A model generated the notes under the pieces. That model saw nothing but the letters and a program-made list of their open reading frames with translations. It had not been told where the DNA came from and did not search any database. Positions 8,288 to 15,199 of a stretch of DNA of 64,000 nucleotides are shown here, piece after piece. This DNA comes from a virus: positions 64,001-128,000 of IMG/VR virus record IMGVR_UViG_3300033183_000491; one strand, written 5' to 3'. The position numbers and the translations under genes were made by a program. Position 1 is the first letter of the stretch. Every line of letters begins with the position of its first letter.

Positions 8288-9264
8288 TAAGTATTATTCC
8301 TTAAACATGACTTAAGTGATATTAAAAAAGAATGAATATCGTAAAAATTTAAACCTTCACGATTCATTATTTTCATAAGCTTGAATTTATTGATTTTCGC
8401 TTCTTTGTTTTCATATTGAAAGTTTATTTTTTTTATTTGATCTGCGCTTAACATTGCAGAGTCTAAATACATTAACTTCCAATTTTTAATTAAATGATTT
8501 TTATTTTGTATTATATTACTAAAGAGTTTCAATTTACACCCGTTATTAATTTTTTTATCTGACTCATTAATAATATCATTAATTGATGTTTCTCTTTTCT
8601 GAATTAAATCTGGGAATCTCTTTACTATTGTTTTAATCCCTGCACCTTTGATCCCTTTGATACCATCACTAACATCTCCTGAAAAGCATCTTGCAAGACA
8701 AAAATTGTATGCTGGAACTCCCCAGTTTTCTAATACATATTCTTCATCTATTAATTGCTTTTTATTTGGAGACCAGATTTTAGTATTCTCATCTAAAAGT
8801 TGATAATAATCCTTATCAGAAGTTACTATTATATTTTTTGTATCTTGTTTTTTTGTTTTAACTAGATAAGAAATAACATCATCTGCTTCACAGTCATTTA
8901 CATATATTTGTGTAACAGGTGTATCATATAATATTTCTACTAAAATCTTTAATTGATTATCTCTATTTTCAGTTGTATCTGGAATGTCTTTATAATATTC
9001 ACTTCTATTAAGTTTTACTGGTCTACGTCCTTCTTTGTAATTTGGGTCGATGTTTCTTCTTCTCAAAGATCCTCCACCTTCCCAAGCAACGACTATTTTT
9101 TGAGGTCTAAACTTAGAAGATAAATAATCTATATTTTTAAGAAAACCAATAATTCCTCCACAAAGATTTCCATTTAAAGACTTTGTGGGGTTAGCAGCAA
9201 AATGTCTCATGAAAACATTCAGACCATCAATATAAATAATAGGTTTATCATTATAGTAAATCAA
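8287..9264 (-). CDS. 5'-3' exonuclease / RNase H-like flap nuclease (PIN/FEN family)
   Basis: A 325-residue nuclease of the T4 RNase H / polymerase I 5'-nuclease family. Metal-binding acids sit in YIDGLN (Asp13), NDCEADDVISYLV and VTSDKDYYQLL, and a helix-hairpin-helix with GDVSDGIKGIKGAG follows. The arch region RRRNIDPNYKEGR binds single-stranded flaps. It removes RNA primers and flaps from Okazaki fragments. This matters because the small DNA polymerase at 14114-15163 has no nuclease domain. It is the first gene of the minus-strand run leading through the reductase genes, and diverges from the plus-strand gene at 9333 across a 68-base gap. Confidence 0.92.
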   Translation of the reverse strand: MIYYNDKPIIYIDGLNVFMRHFAANPTKSLNGNLCGGIIGFLKNIDYLSSKFRPQKIVVAWEGGGSLRRRNIDPNYKEGRRPVKLNRSEYYKDIPDTTENRDNQLKILVEILYDTPVTQIYVNDCEADDVISYLVKTKKQDTKNIIVTSDKDYYQLLDENTKIWSPNKKQLIDEEYVLENWGVPAYNFCLARCFSGDVSDGIKGIKGAGIKTIVKRFPDLIQKRETSINDIINESDKKINNGCKLKLFSNIIQNKNHLIKNWKLMYLDSAMLSADQIKKINFQYENKEAKINKFKLMKIMNREGLNFYDIHSFLISLKSCLRNNT

Positions 9265-9332
9265 GAATTTTCCTTTTTTTAGATAATTAGAATATTAATA
9301 TAATTTTGTTTTTACACTTTTAGAGAGGAAAT

Positions 9333-9770
9333 ATGTCTTATATAGAAAGAAATACTTATTTCGCTGAATTGAATGGTGCTACTTCAACTAGAATACAAGG
9401 TGGTGGAAATGGTGTAGGATCAGGAATTAAAGGAGTTTTAACGTTTTCAAGTGAAAAACACTGGATTAGTTCTAACACAGAAAATACAGATTTTACAGTA
9501 ACTTCTGAATGTTTAATTCAAGGTTCTTCACAATCAACAAATGACGGTGCTGATCTTTATCATAGATATGGTATTACAGGAAATAATTTGTCTATTGCTT
9601 ATAGTGGACAAACTAACGCTGAAGCTGCTGGGTCTTTTTCGAAAATAGATGAAGATGTATTTTCAATATCCAATGTAGGAAACTTTAGCTTTGAATTAAC
9701 TGGAAAGTATAACAGTGGTTATTTTTGTGACGAAAACTCAAAATTAGTAGTTTTAAGGTTAGGATATTAA
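9333..9770 (+). CDS. hypothetical small beta-rich protein (first of plus-strand trio)
   Basis: A 145-residue protein of unknown function. It is rich in Ser, Thr, Asn and Gly with alternating hydrophobic residues, predicted all-beta, and has no signal peptide or membrane helix. Its style matches its two neighbours and suggests a jelly-roll virion decoration or fibre-tip protein (C1q/TNF-like), but I cannot identify a named family. A good ribosome site (AGAGAGGAAAT) precedes the ATG. A TATAAT-like box occurs at 9299-9304 in the short gap shared with the divergent nuclease gene, with no good -35 element. Confidence 0.7.
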   Translation: MSYIERNTYFAELNGATSTRIQGGGNGVGSGIKGVLTFSSEKHWISSNTENTDFTVTSECLIQGSSQSTNDGADLYHRYGITGNNLSIAYSGQTNAEAAGSFSKIDEDVFSISNVGNFSFELTGKYNSGYFCDENSKLVVLRLGY

Positions 9771-9771
9771 A

Positions 9772-10290
9772 GTGACATATGGACACATTTTAAAACCTGA
9801 TGTTAGTGTTGGTATAATTGATTTAGATACTGCAGGTGTTACTATTTCTAATACTGCACCTAAAGTAGAATTTAATCCAATAAATTGGAGATCATCAAGT
9901 AGTGGATCAGCTTCTGTCACTGGTATAGATAGTGATATTATTACACTTGTAGCTAATAAAAAATATTTATTACAAGCTACTTTAAGTTTTAACGCAGCAA
10001 TTGGTTATAGTGATAGAAAATATAGATGGTATAATGAGTCTACTTCTTCATGGATAGGCAAACATGGTATATGTGATGGTTCATATGAAGCATATGGAAG
10101 CATAACACTAGAAAGAATTGATGAATCTGCCAGAGCTGTTATTACTGTTGGTTCTTCCAATGTCAATGTGAGTCTAAGATATTCTGGAACAACTGCACAA
10201 TCATTTTCTGTAGGGAACAGAAATCTCTCATCTCCCTGGACATACTTAGAAGATTATGGAAGAATAGAAATATGGGAGTTTAATCAATGA
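9772..10290 (+). CDS. small beta-rich protein resembling phage C1q/TNF-like jelly-roll proteins
   Basis: 172 residues, starting at GTG one base after the previous stop. The segment KKYLLQATLSF, then YRWYNESTSSWIGKHG, then GSITLERI and the closing IEIWEF resembles small phage proteins with a C1q-like trimeric beta-sandwich used as head fibres or receptor-binding tips. That resemblance is from memory of the pattern, not a search. Its last 4 bases overlap the next gene (ATGA), so translation is coupled. There is no signal peptide. Confidence 0.7.
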   Translation: MTYGHILKPDVSVGIIDLDTAGVTISNTAPKVEFNPINWRSSSSGSASVTGIDSDIITLVANKKYLLQATLSFNAAIGYSDRKYRWYNESTSSWIGKHGICDGSYEAYGSITLERIDESARAVITVGSSNVNVSLRYSGTTAQSFSVGNRNLSSPWTYLEDYGRIEIWEFNQ

Positions 10291-10748
10291 CTTATAATCA
10301 ATATATAAATAGAGAAGCTGAGTCTATTCTTTGTGAATTTAAAATGTCCTCAGACCAAAGTATAACATCTACATCGAATTATGGTCAAACTGTTGCTATA
10401 GACACAGTTAACGGTTCTAATAGTGTAACTGTTAGTAGCAATATAATTTCTTTACCTAAAGGATATGAATTCTTAATAAGATTTTTTGTTGGTATAAGTA
10501 GAAATAGTATTGGTGGTGAGTTATACGCTAAAGTAGAGTATAGTAATGGGTCGAGTGTTTTAGATGCGACTTTAGCTGAAATTGGTGGCGCTGGTAACAA
10601 TAAGTCTTCCTTGGAAGATATCACATGTGTTATTGATACTAGTAGTGAAGCAAAAGATATTGTGTATAAAGCTCATATAAACTCAGGATACACAATATCT
10701 CTACTTTCAGAACATTGTTATGGTATTATTTTAGGTTTTGAAAAATAA
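10287..10748 (+). CDS. hypothetical small beta-rich protein (third of plus-strand trio)
   Basis: 153 residues, overlapping the previous gene by an ATGA junction. It has the same alternating beta pattern (SNSVTVSSNIISLPKGYEF, AKVEYSNG, CYGIILGFEK). It is probably a diverged paralogue of the preceding protein with a jelly-roll fold; no named family is recognised. It ends tail to tail with the recA-like gene, with a single base between the two stop codons, so no terminator fits between them. Confidence 0.68.
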   Translation: MTYNQYINREAESILCEFKMSSDQSITSTSNYGQTVAIDTVNGSNSVTVSSNIISLPKGYEFLIRFFVGISRNSIGGELYAKVEYSNGSSVLDATLAEIGGAGNNKSSLEDITCVIDTSSEAKDIVYKAHINSGYTISLLSEHCYGIILGFEK

Positions 10749-10749
10749 A

Positions 10750-11943
10750 TTACTTTAACATTTCAAATGCGTCTTCGTGCACTTCCATAACGTGTTCTGC
10801 AACAGCTCTAATATCTGTATAACTTTCAGGATCAATATCTGGATCTTCTGTTTCGTTCTTTCTAATCATTGCTTTTTCTAAGAGCATGTCAACATATTGA
10901 CTATATTCTGTGTGATTCATAATTTCGCCGAAATCTCCTTTGTAGAATTTCTTTTGAATAATTTGTTCACCATCAGAATTATAGACTTCTAAATGTTTCC
11001 ATGCACCATTTCCTCCTACTTCGATTGTATATCCACCAATTTCTTCTGACCCATGTTTTCTTAATACATCAAAGACTTGTTCGTGTTCTTTAATACCTTT
11101 ACCAAAGTGAATTTCAAAATTACATGTTCTAAATGGAGCTGATACTTTGTTTTTAATTGTTTTAGCAGAAACATTAATCCCGATAGGCTCTTTATCTTTA
11201 TTAAGAATTTGAGAACCTGCACCTAATTTGATACGTACTGAACTATGGAATGGTATTGCCATGCCGCCCGGTGTTGTTGTCGGATCACCATACATTGTGC
11301 CAACTTTTGTTCTAATCTGATTAAGACAAATCATAAGAACTTTTTCGTTTGCAATTACACCAGTAATTTTTCTCATACCTTTTGAAATAGCGCGCGCTTG
11401 TAAGCCAATACTTTCTTTTTCATAATCACCAGTAAGTTCTGCTCTTGGTGAAGTTGCAGCAACTGAGTCCCATATAATTGTAACAGGAACATCTTTGTCC
11501 ATCGCCTTAGCTTTAATAATAGTACTTTCAGCGATGGACAATACTTCTTCTGTACAATGTGTATCTACATAAACAAATCTTTTCTTTATATCGACACCTA
11601 GCATTCTAAGGTTTTCAACTGATGTGGCGTTTTCTGTGTCAATATAGACTACGATTCCTCCCATCTTCTGTGTCGATTTTGCGATTTGAGTTGCAATATG
11701 AGATTTACCAATACTTGGAGGACCAAAGATTTCTACGATTCTACCTTCTGGTAAACCACCATCTTTTTGATTTGATATAATATAATCTAATTGTTTAGAG
11801 CCAGTGCTGATCCATCTGTTAACGTGTGTAGGAGATTCATCAGTACTTAAATTATAAGCGACGCGAGTTCCTCTTTCTTTGTTAAGAGATTTAATGAGAT
11901 CAGATGTAAAATCATCTAATTCTTCTTTTTTCTTTTTAGCCAT
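10750..11943 (-). CDS. RecA/UvsX-type recombinase
   Basis: A 397-residue RecA-family ATPase. Walker A is GPPSIGKS at residues 74-81, Walker B is VTIIWDS with Asp159, and loop L2 is preceded by CLNQIRTKVG (Asn208, Gln209), with GGMAIPFHSSVRI after it. The sequence is nearer bacterial-type RecA than coliphage UvsX in these motifs. It forms filaments on single-stranded DNA and performs strand exchange, supporting recombination-dependent replication. A strong ribosome site (AAGGAG) stands before the ATG. It follows the SSB gene, from which it is separated by a strong terminator, so it probably has its own promoter. Confidence 0.93.
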   Translation of the reverse strand: MAKKKKEELDDFTSDLIKSLNKERGTRVAYNLSTDESPTHVNRWISTGSKQLDYIISNQKDGGLPEGRIVEIFGPPSIGKSHIATQIAKSTQKMGGIVVYIDTENATSVENLRMLGVDIKKRFVYVDTHCTEEVLSIAESTIIKAKAMDKDVPVTIIWDSVAATSPRAELTGDYEKESIGLQARAISKGMRKITGVIANEKVLMICLNQIRTKVGTMYGDPTTTPGGMAIPFHSSVRIKLGAGSQILNKDKEPIGINVSAKTIKNKVSAPFRTCNFEIHFGKGIKEHEQVFDVLRKHGSEEIGGYTIEVGGNGAWKHLEVYNSDGEQIIQKKFYKGDFGEIMNHTEYSQYVDMLLEKAMIRKNETEDPDIDPESYTDIRAVAEHVMEVHEDAFEMLK

Positions 11944-12004
11944 TTAAATTTCTCCTTGACATGACTATATTTTAATACAGACTTCTTGGGTCTACAAAAT
12001 TACT

Positions 12005-12032
12005 TTAAAAAAATACCAGCATTAGCTGGTAT
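12005..12032 (-). terminator. intrinsic terminator after the SSB gene
   Basis: Read on the minus strand, ATACCAGC, a 4-base TAAT loop and GCTGGTAT form a perfect 8-bp stem followed at once by a run of seven T. It lies 30 bases after the SSB stop codon and separates it from recA. Confidence 0.85.
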
Positions 12033-12062
12033 AGATTTCGTAATATTTTTATGAGTCTTTTT

Positions 12063-12851
12063 TTATAGAGAATCTAGATCTGCAAAGGCATCATCTAAAC
12101 TCTTGTATTTACCGTTAATTGAATCTGGGGAATCATCATCTTGTTTTTGTGAATTATAATTTCCGCCTCTTGTTGTTTCTGAAGAGGATTCTTCATCATC
12201 GTCATTAAGCCAATTATTTACGATTTTTTCAAGATCTTCGTAAGATTTAAGTTCGAAAAGGTCATTAACATCTGGGATTGTATCCAACCATTGCTTTGAC
12301 TTTGATGAATCTTCAGACAAGGGTGAATCTTTTCCACGAGGTCTTACTTCAGTTGTTGCCCACATTTGACCGGGATTTTTTGTACAAATAATACGAACGT
12401 CTCTTCCTTCATGAGGATCAGTAATATCGCCATAATCTTCATCTAACATATAATTTAGAAGAGTTTGATAGACTGATTTTCCAAATGCCCAAAGTCTAAC
12501 ACCTTTTTCTTCTTCACCTCGGACAATAACTGGAGCATAACATCTCATTTTTGGATATAGCTTTTTAGCTAATTCATATGATTCTTTAGATCCTTCATCG
12601 CGAAGTTTTGTAATAAGCTCTTGAATAGGGTCTGGTTTGTCAAATTGATAAGGAGAAAGAAGTCCTGGATTGTTACCGATGTTGTAATAGAACATAAGCT
12701 CTTTAAATGGTTGACCGTCATTATTAGGATAAGCAAGGAGTCTTACTGTTGTTTCGGATCCTTCTTCTGGTCTCCACATAACATTCTTTTTAGAATTTTG
12801 TCCACTGAGTTGACCAAGTTTTTTACGGATTGCTGCTAGATCAATAGCCAT
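12063..12851 (-). CDS. gp32-like single-stranded DNA-binding protein
   Basis: 262 residues. The N-terminal basic arm (LAAIRKKLGQL) resembles the gp32 cooperativity region. The core has VMWRPEEG, KLYPKMRCYAPVIV and VRLWAFGKSVYQTLL, matching the gp32 OB-fold segment that reads LWKFGK in T4. The tail is Ser/Asp-rich and ends in an acidic, amphipathic segment (LDDAFADLDSL) like the gp32 C-terminus that docks replication partners. The Cys-His zinc site of T4 gp32 is not clearly conserved. It coats single-stranded DNA during replication and recombination. The leader holds tandem A/T-rich octamers that may mediate autogenous control, and a strong terminator follows the gene. Confidence 0.88.
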   Translation of the reverse strand: MAIDLAAIRKKLGQLSGQNSKKNVMWRPEEGSETTVRLLAYPNNDGQPFKELMFYYNIGNNPGLLSPYQFDKPDPIQELITKLRDEGSKESYELAKKLYPKMRCYAPVIVRGEEEKGVRLWAFGKSVYQTLLNYMLDEDYGDITDPHEGRDVRIICTKNPGQMWATTEVRPRGKDSPLSEDSSKSKQWLDTIPDVNDLFELKSYEDLEKIVNNWLNDDDEESSSETTRGGNYNSQKQDDDSPDSINGKYKSLDDAFADLDSL

Positions 12852-12866
12852 ATTGTGAAATTGCCT

Positions 12867-12914
12867 TTCATTGTTTATTTGTTTAATTTTTTAATTGGTT
12901 AATTGTTTAATTGT
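12867..12914 (-). repeat. six tandem 8-bp A/T-rich repeats in the SSB leader
   Basis: On the minus strand the leader reads ACAATTAA, ACAATTAA, CCAATTAA, AAAATTAA, ACAAATAA, ACAATGAA. These are six consecutive octamers ending 15 bases before the ATG of the gp32-like gene. The stretch is unable to fold and resembles the unstructured A/U repeat part of the T4 gene 32 translational operator. Confidence 0.75.
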
Positions 12915-12972
12915 TTTTGTCTACCAATTATGGAGACATTATATGTTATAAATTTTGTTTTTACACAAAAAT

Positions 12973-13200
12973 TTATTTATTGTTTTTTAAGTAATATTGA
13001 ACTGATTTTGTTTTTGATTTTTTGTTTTTAGAACGATGCTTTTTATCTGTTGATTTTTGATCTTTATAAATATTTTCTCCATGAGAAGCTGCAGTAGAAC
13101 CTGTACCAAGAGGGGTTGCGACTCCACCGATTGCGCCTGCACCTGAAAATTCGTTTATTAGTTTTTCTAATATTATTTCATAGATATCATCTTCTAACAT
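12973..13200 (-). CDS. hypothetical small basic protein
   Basis: 75 residues. The N-terminal 18 residues form an acidic amphipathic helix (DDIYEIILEKLINEF). A Gly-rich GAGAIGGVATPLGTG stretch follows, and the C-terminal half is strongly basic (KKHRSKNKKSKTK). The Gly-rich block recalls small phage virion or head-core peptides, but I do not recognise the protein. A very good ribosome site (AAAAGGAG) supports translation. It sits between the SSB and the HD-like gene. Confidence 0.7.
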   Translation of the reverse strand: MLEDDIYEIILEKLINEFSGAGAIGGVATPLGTGSTAASHGENIYKDQKSTDKKHRSKNKKSKTKSVQYYLKNNK

Positions 13201-13230
13201 AATTGCTCCTTTTATAATAATCTATAAATA

Positions 13231-13836
13231 TTAAAATGGAGAAGTGTATGTGTTATCGATTCTATCTTTTTCATCTTTCATTACAGATTCATGCGCTAAT
13301 TGCATTACTAACGAAAGACGACATTTATAATAACCATAAAATTTATTATCTTCAGAGGTTAAGTCTTTAAGTAAAGAGAGAGTTTGCCATTCATCCCAAG
13401 AAAGATTAATCCCGTAATGTTGGATTATAAACAATGTCATATCATTTACTTGGTATTTAGGGCAATTTTCATTCCAATCGTAATATTGACCAAGTTTTTC
13501 TTTATGCCACTCTGATTTTGTTTCAATGAATCTGTCTTCATGGATAGTACCTACTCTTCCTAAGATTGTAAGTAAAGAACATTTTATAATAGAAGATTTA
13601 TTTAAATCATAATTTAAAGCTTTAGAAATATTATTTGCAGATTTTGCAAGTTCTAAAGAATATTCAACGAGTCCTCCAATTCCACAAAAAGGTTCTTTTT
13701 CTCTTTGTGAAAATGATCCAGTTAAAATTCTTTGGCCAAATTGATCAACGATTTTACTCACGTTTTCATCATTTAGCTTATTTAATAGGTTACTATATTT
13801 TTCCCATAAAGATTCAACGTCGCGTTCTTTATACAT
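13231..13836 (-). CDS. degenerate HD-domain-like protein
   Basis: 201 residues, all helical. GGLVEYSLELAKSA followed by KCSLLTILGRVGTI aligns by eye with the HD-superfamily pattern GGLLEHSLRVAxxA and ALLHDIGKVG. The metal-binding His and the His-Asp pair are replaced (Tyr, and Thr-Ile). A catalytic role is therefore unlikely, and the protein may be a structural or regulatory relic. A helix with LSLVMQLAHESVM ends the domain, where active relatives usually have an Asp. It lies in the replication block upstream of SSB. The fold assignment is tentative. Confidence 0.72.
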   Translation of the reverse strand: MYKERDVESLWEKYSNLLNKLNDENVSKIVDQFGQRILTGSFSQREKEPFCGIGGLVEYSLELAKSANNISKALNYDLNKSSIIKCSLLTILGRVGTIHEDRFIETKSEWHKEKLGQYYDWNENCPKYQVNDMTLFIIQHYGINLSWDEWQTLSLLKDLTSEDNKFYGYYKCRLSLVMQLAHESVMKDEKDRIDNTYTSPF

Positions 13837-13846
13837 TAATTTCCTT

Positions 13847-14098
13847 TTATAATTTCCATTTAATTCCTGTTACATTTTGGAATCTTTTTGTTAAGTCTTT
13901 TTTCTTATGAATCATGTCAATAGCAAGATCGATATCACAATCTTTTTTATTAAGCTCAGTCATTAAATCTTTTGATACATTTAAAAGGTTTTGCAAAACT
14001 TCTAATTGAATATCTGAACCTGAAATGTTGACAGAGATATCTTGTCCTTTTATAAATCTTGCTGCAATTTGATGTAATAAGTTCTCATTTATATTCAT
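13847..14098 (-). CDS. hypothetical small helical protein
   Basis: 83 residues of unknown function, predicted mostly helical, Lys/Asp-rich, with no membrane segment. It lies 10 bases upstream of the HD-like gene and 15 bases downstream of the polymerase gene. It is therefore part of the replication transcript and may serve as a small accessory factor. No motif can be named. Confidence 0.68.
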   Translation of the reverse strand: MNINENLLHQIAARFIKGQDISVNISGSDIQLEVLQNLLNVSKDLMTELNKKDCDIDLAIDMIHKKKDLTKRFQNVTGIKWKL

Positions 14099-14113
14099 TT
14101 TAATTCCTTTATT

Positions 14114-15163
14114 CTAATCACATGAATTATTAAATTGTGATATAGACACAGGAAAATTACCTAAGTCTTTATCATTATATCCTTTCTTAATTATTTCTGA
14201 AAATTCATTAATATAGTCTTTTTGTATATCAAAAACAATAGCATCATGAATTATAAAAATTGGAACTGCTCTTTTTAAATCTAATTGATTAACAAGTTCA
14301 GAAAAATAAGTTAATGAAATATCAACAGCAGACGATTGGACGAAATTATTAATTATTATATTTTCTTTCTTCTCTTCTAGATTCCAAATTGGTCTTCCAA
14401 AAAAATTTCTTCGTATTCCATGGTCATCTACTTTAGACGATATTTCTAGTAAATACTCCATATTAAAAAATTCTTTGATCGTTTCAAAAATCTTTAAGGA
14501 TTTAGATGCTGATATATTCTTTAAGTTTTCGTGACTTGCACCATACAAAACTGATATTATTGCTCTTTTTATAATTGACCTATCGATATTAAACTCTAAT
14601 AACTCATTGATTTTATTGTAAATGTCTCCATCAATATCATTTCCTACTATTTTTAGACAAAACCTAGGCTCTAAATTTACAAAATCTAAACTTAGCAAAG
14701 ATCCTTCTTTAAATCTACTCTCAAATATATTTCTGCATCTTTTAGGTAATGTTAAAATGTTTGGACCATTATTTACAATAAGCCTTCCTGAAATGTTTTG
14801 AGAGTTATCAAATTCACACCTGTCAGCATAACCTTGATTAGGTTTAAATGACTTTAAATTACTTAAAATACTTTTATTTATTTCTAAAGTTTGAATTGCT
14901 TTATATGCTAACGAATTAATTTTAGATCTTTCTATATTAGAAAAGAGACTATCATAGTTTTCTAGTCTTTTAACATATCCTAGTGAATCAATTAAATTTA
15001 TATTATCTAATATTTCTTTCTTGTGATTTGTAAATTCTTCTAATAGATAATCTGGTATTACTTCTTCTTCTTCGTAATTCTCGTTATTCTGTTCGAAGAA
15101 TTTAAACATTTTCTTAAAGTGATCATTATAATTTGTATTATATATTCTAAATAATTTTTTCAT
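14114..15163 (-). CDS. minimal family A DNA polymerase (palm and fingers only)
   Basis: 349 residues corresponding to the C-terminal polymerase domain of Pol I. Motif A is LLSLDFVNLEPRF with Asp160. Motif B is R195-S-I-I-K199 to Y207-G208. Motif C is IIHDAIVFD with His306-Asp307 (Ala in place of the usual Glu). The GRLIVNNGPNILTLPKR segment matches the pre-motif-A region. The 3'-5' exonuclease domain is absent and the thumb is very short (about 110 residues). Asp160 and Asp307, the two metal-binding acids, are present, so activity is possible. No Shine-Dalgarno sequence is visible; a small hairpin (GTTTAT/ATAAAC) stands directly before the ATG. It could be the phage replicase or an accessory polymerase. 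Confidence 0.82.
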   Translation of the reverse strand: MKKLFRIYNTNYNDHFKKMFKFFEQNNENYEEEEVIPDYLLEEFTNHKKEILDNINLIDSLGYVKRLENYDSLFSNIERSKINSLAYKAIQTLEINKSILSNLKSFKPNQGYADRCEFDNSQNISGRLIVNNGPNILTLPKRCRNIFESRFKEGSLLSLDFVNLEPRFCLKIVGNDIDGDIYNKINELLEFNIDRSIIKRAIISVLYGASHENLKNISASKSLKIFETIKEFFNMEYLLEISSKVDDHGIRRNFFGRPIWNLEEKKENIIINNFVQSSAVDISLTYFSELVNQLDLKRAVPIFIIHDAIVFDIQKDYINEFSEIIKKGYNDKDLGNFPVSISQFNNSCD

Positions 15164-15199
15164 GTTTATATGATAACATAAACAATGTAAATTTACACT

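Noticed and set aside
9265-9332. Sigma-70 type promoter between the nuclease gene and the plus-strand trio
   Set aside because: A TATAAT occurs at 9299-9304 but the spacing partner is only a T run; evidence too weak to annotate separately.
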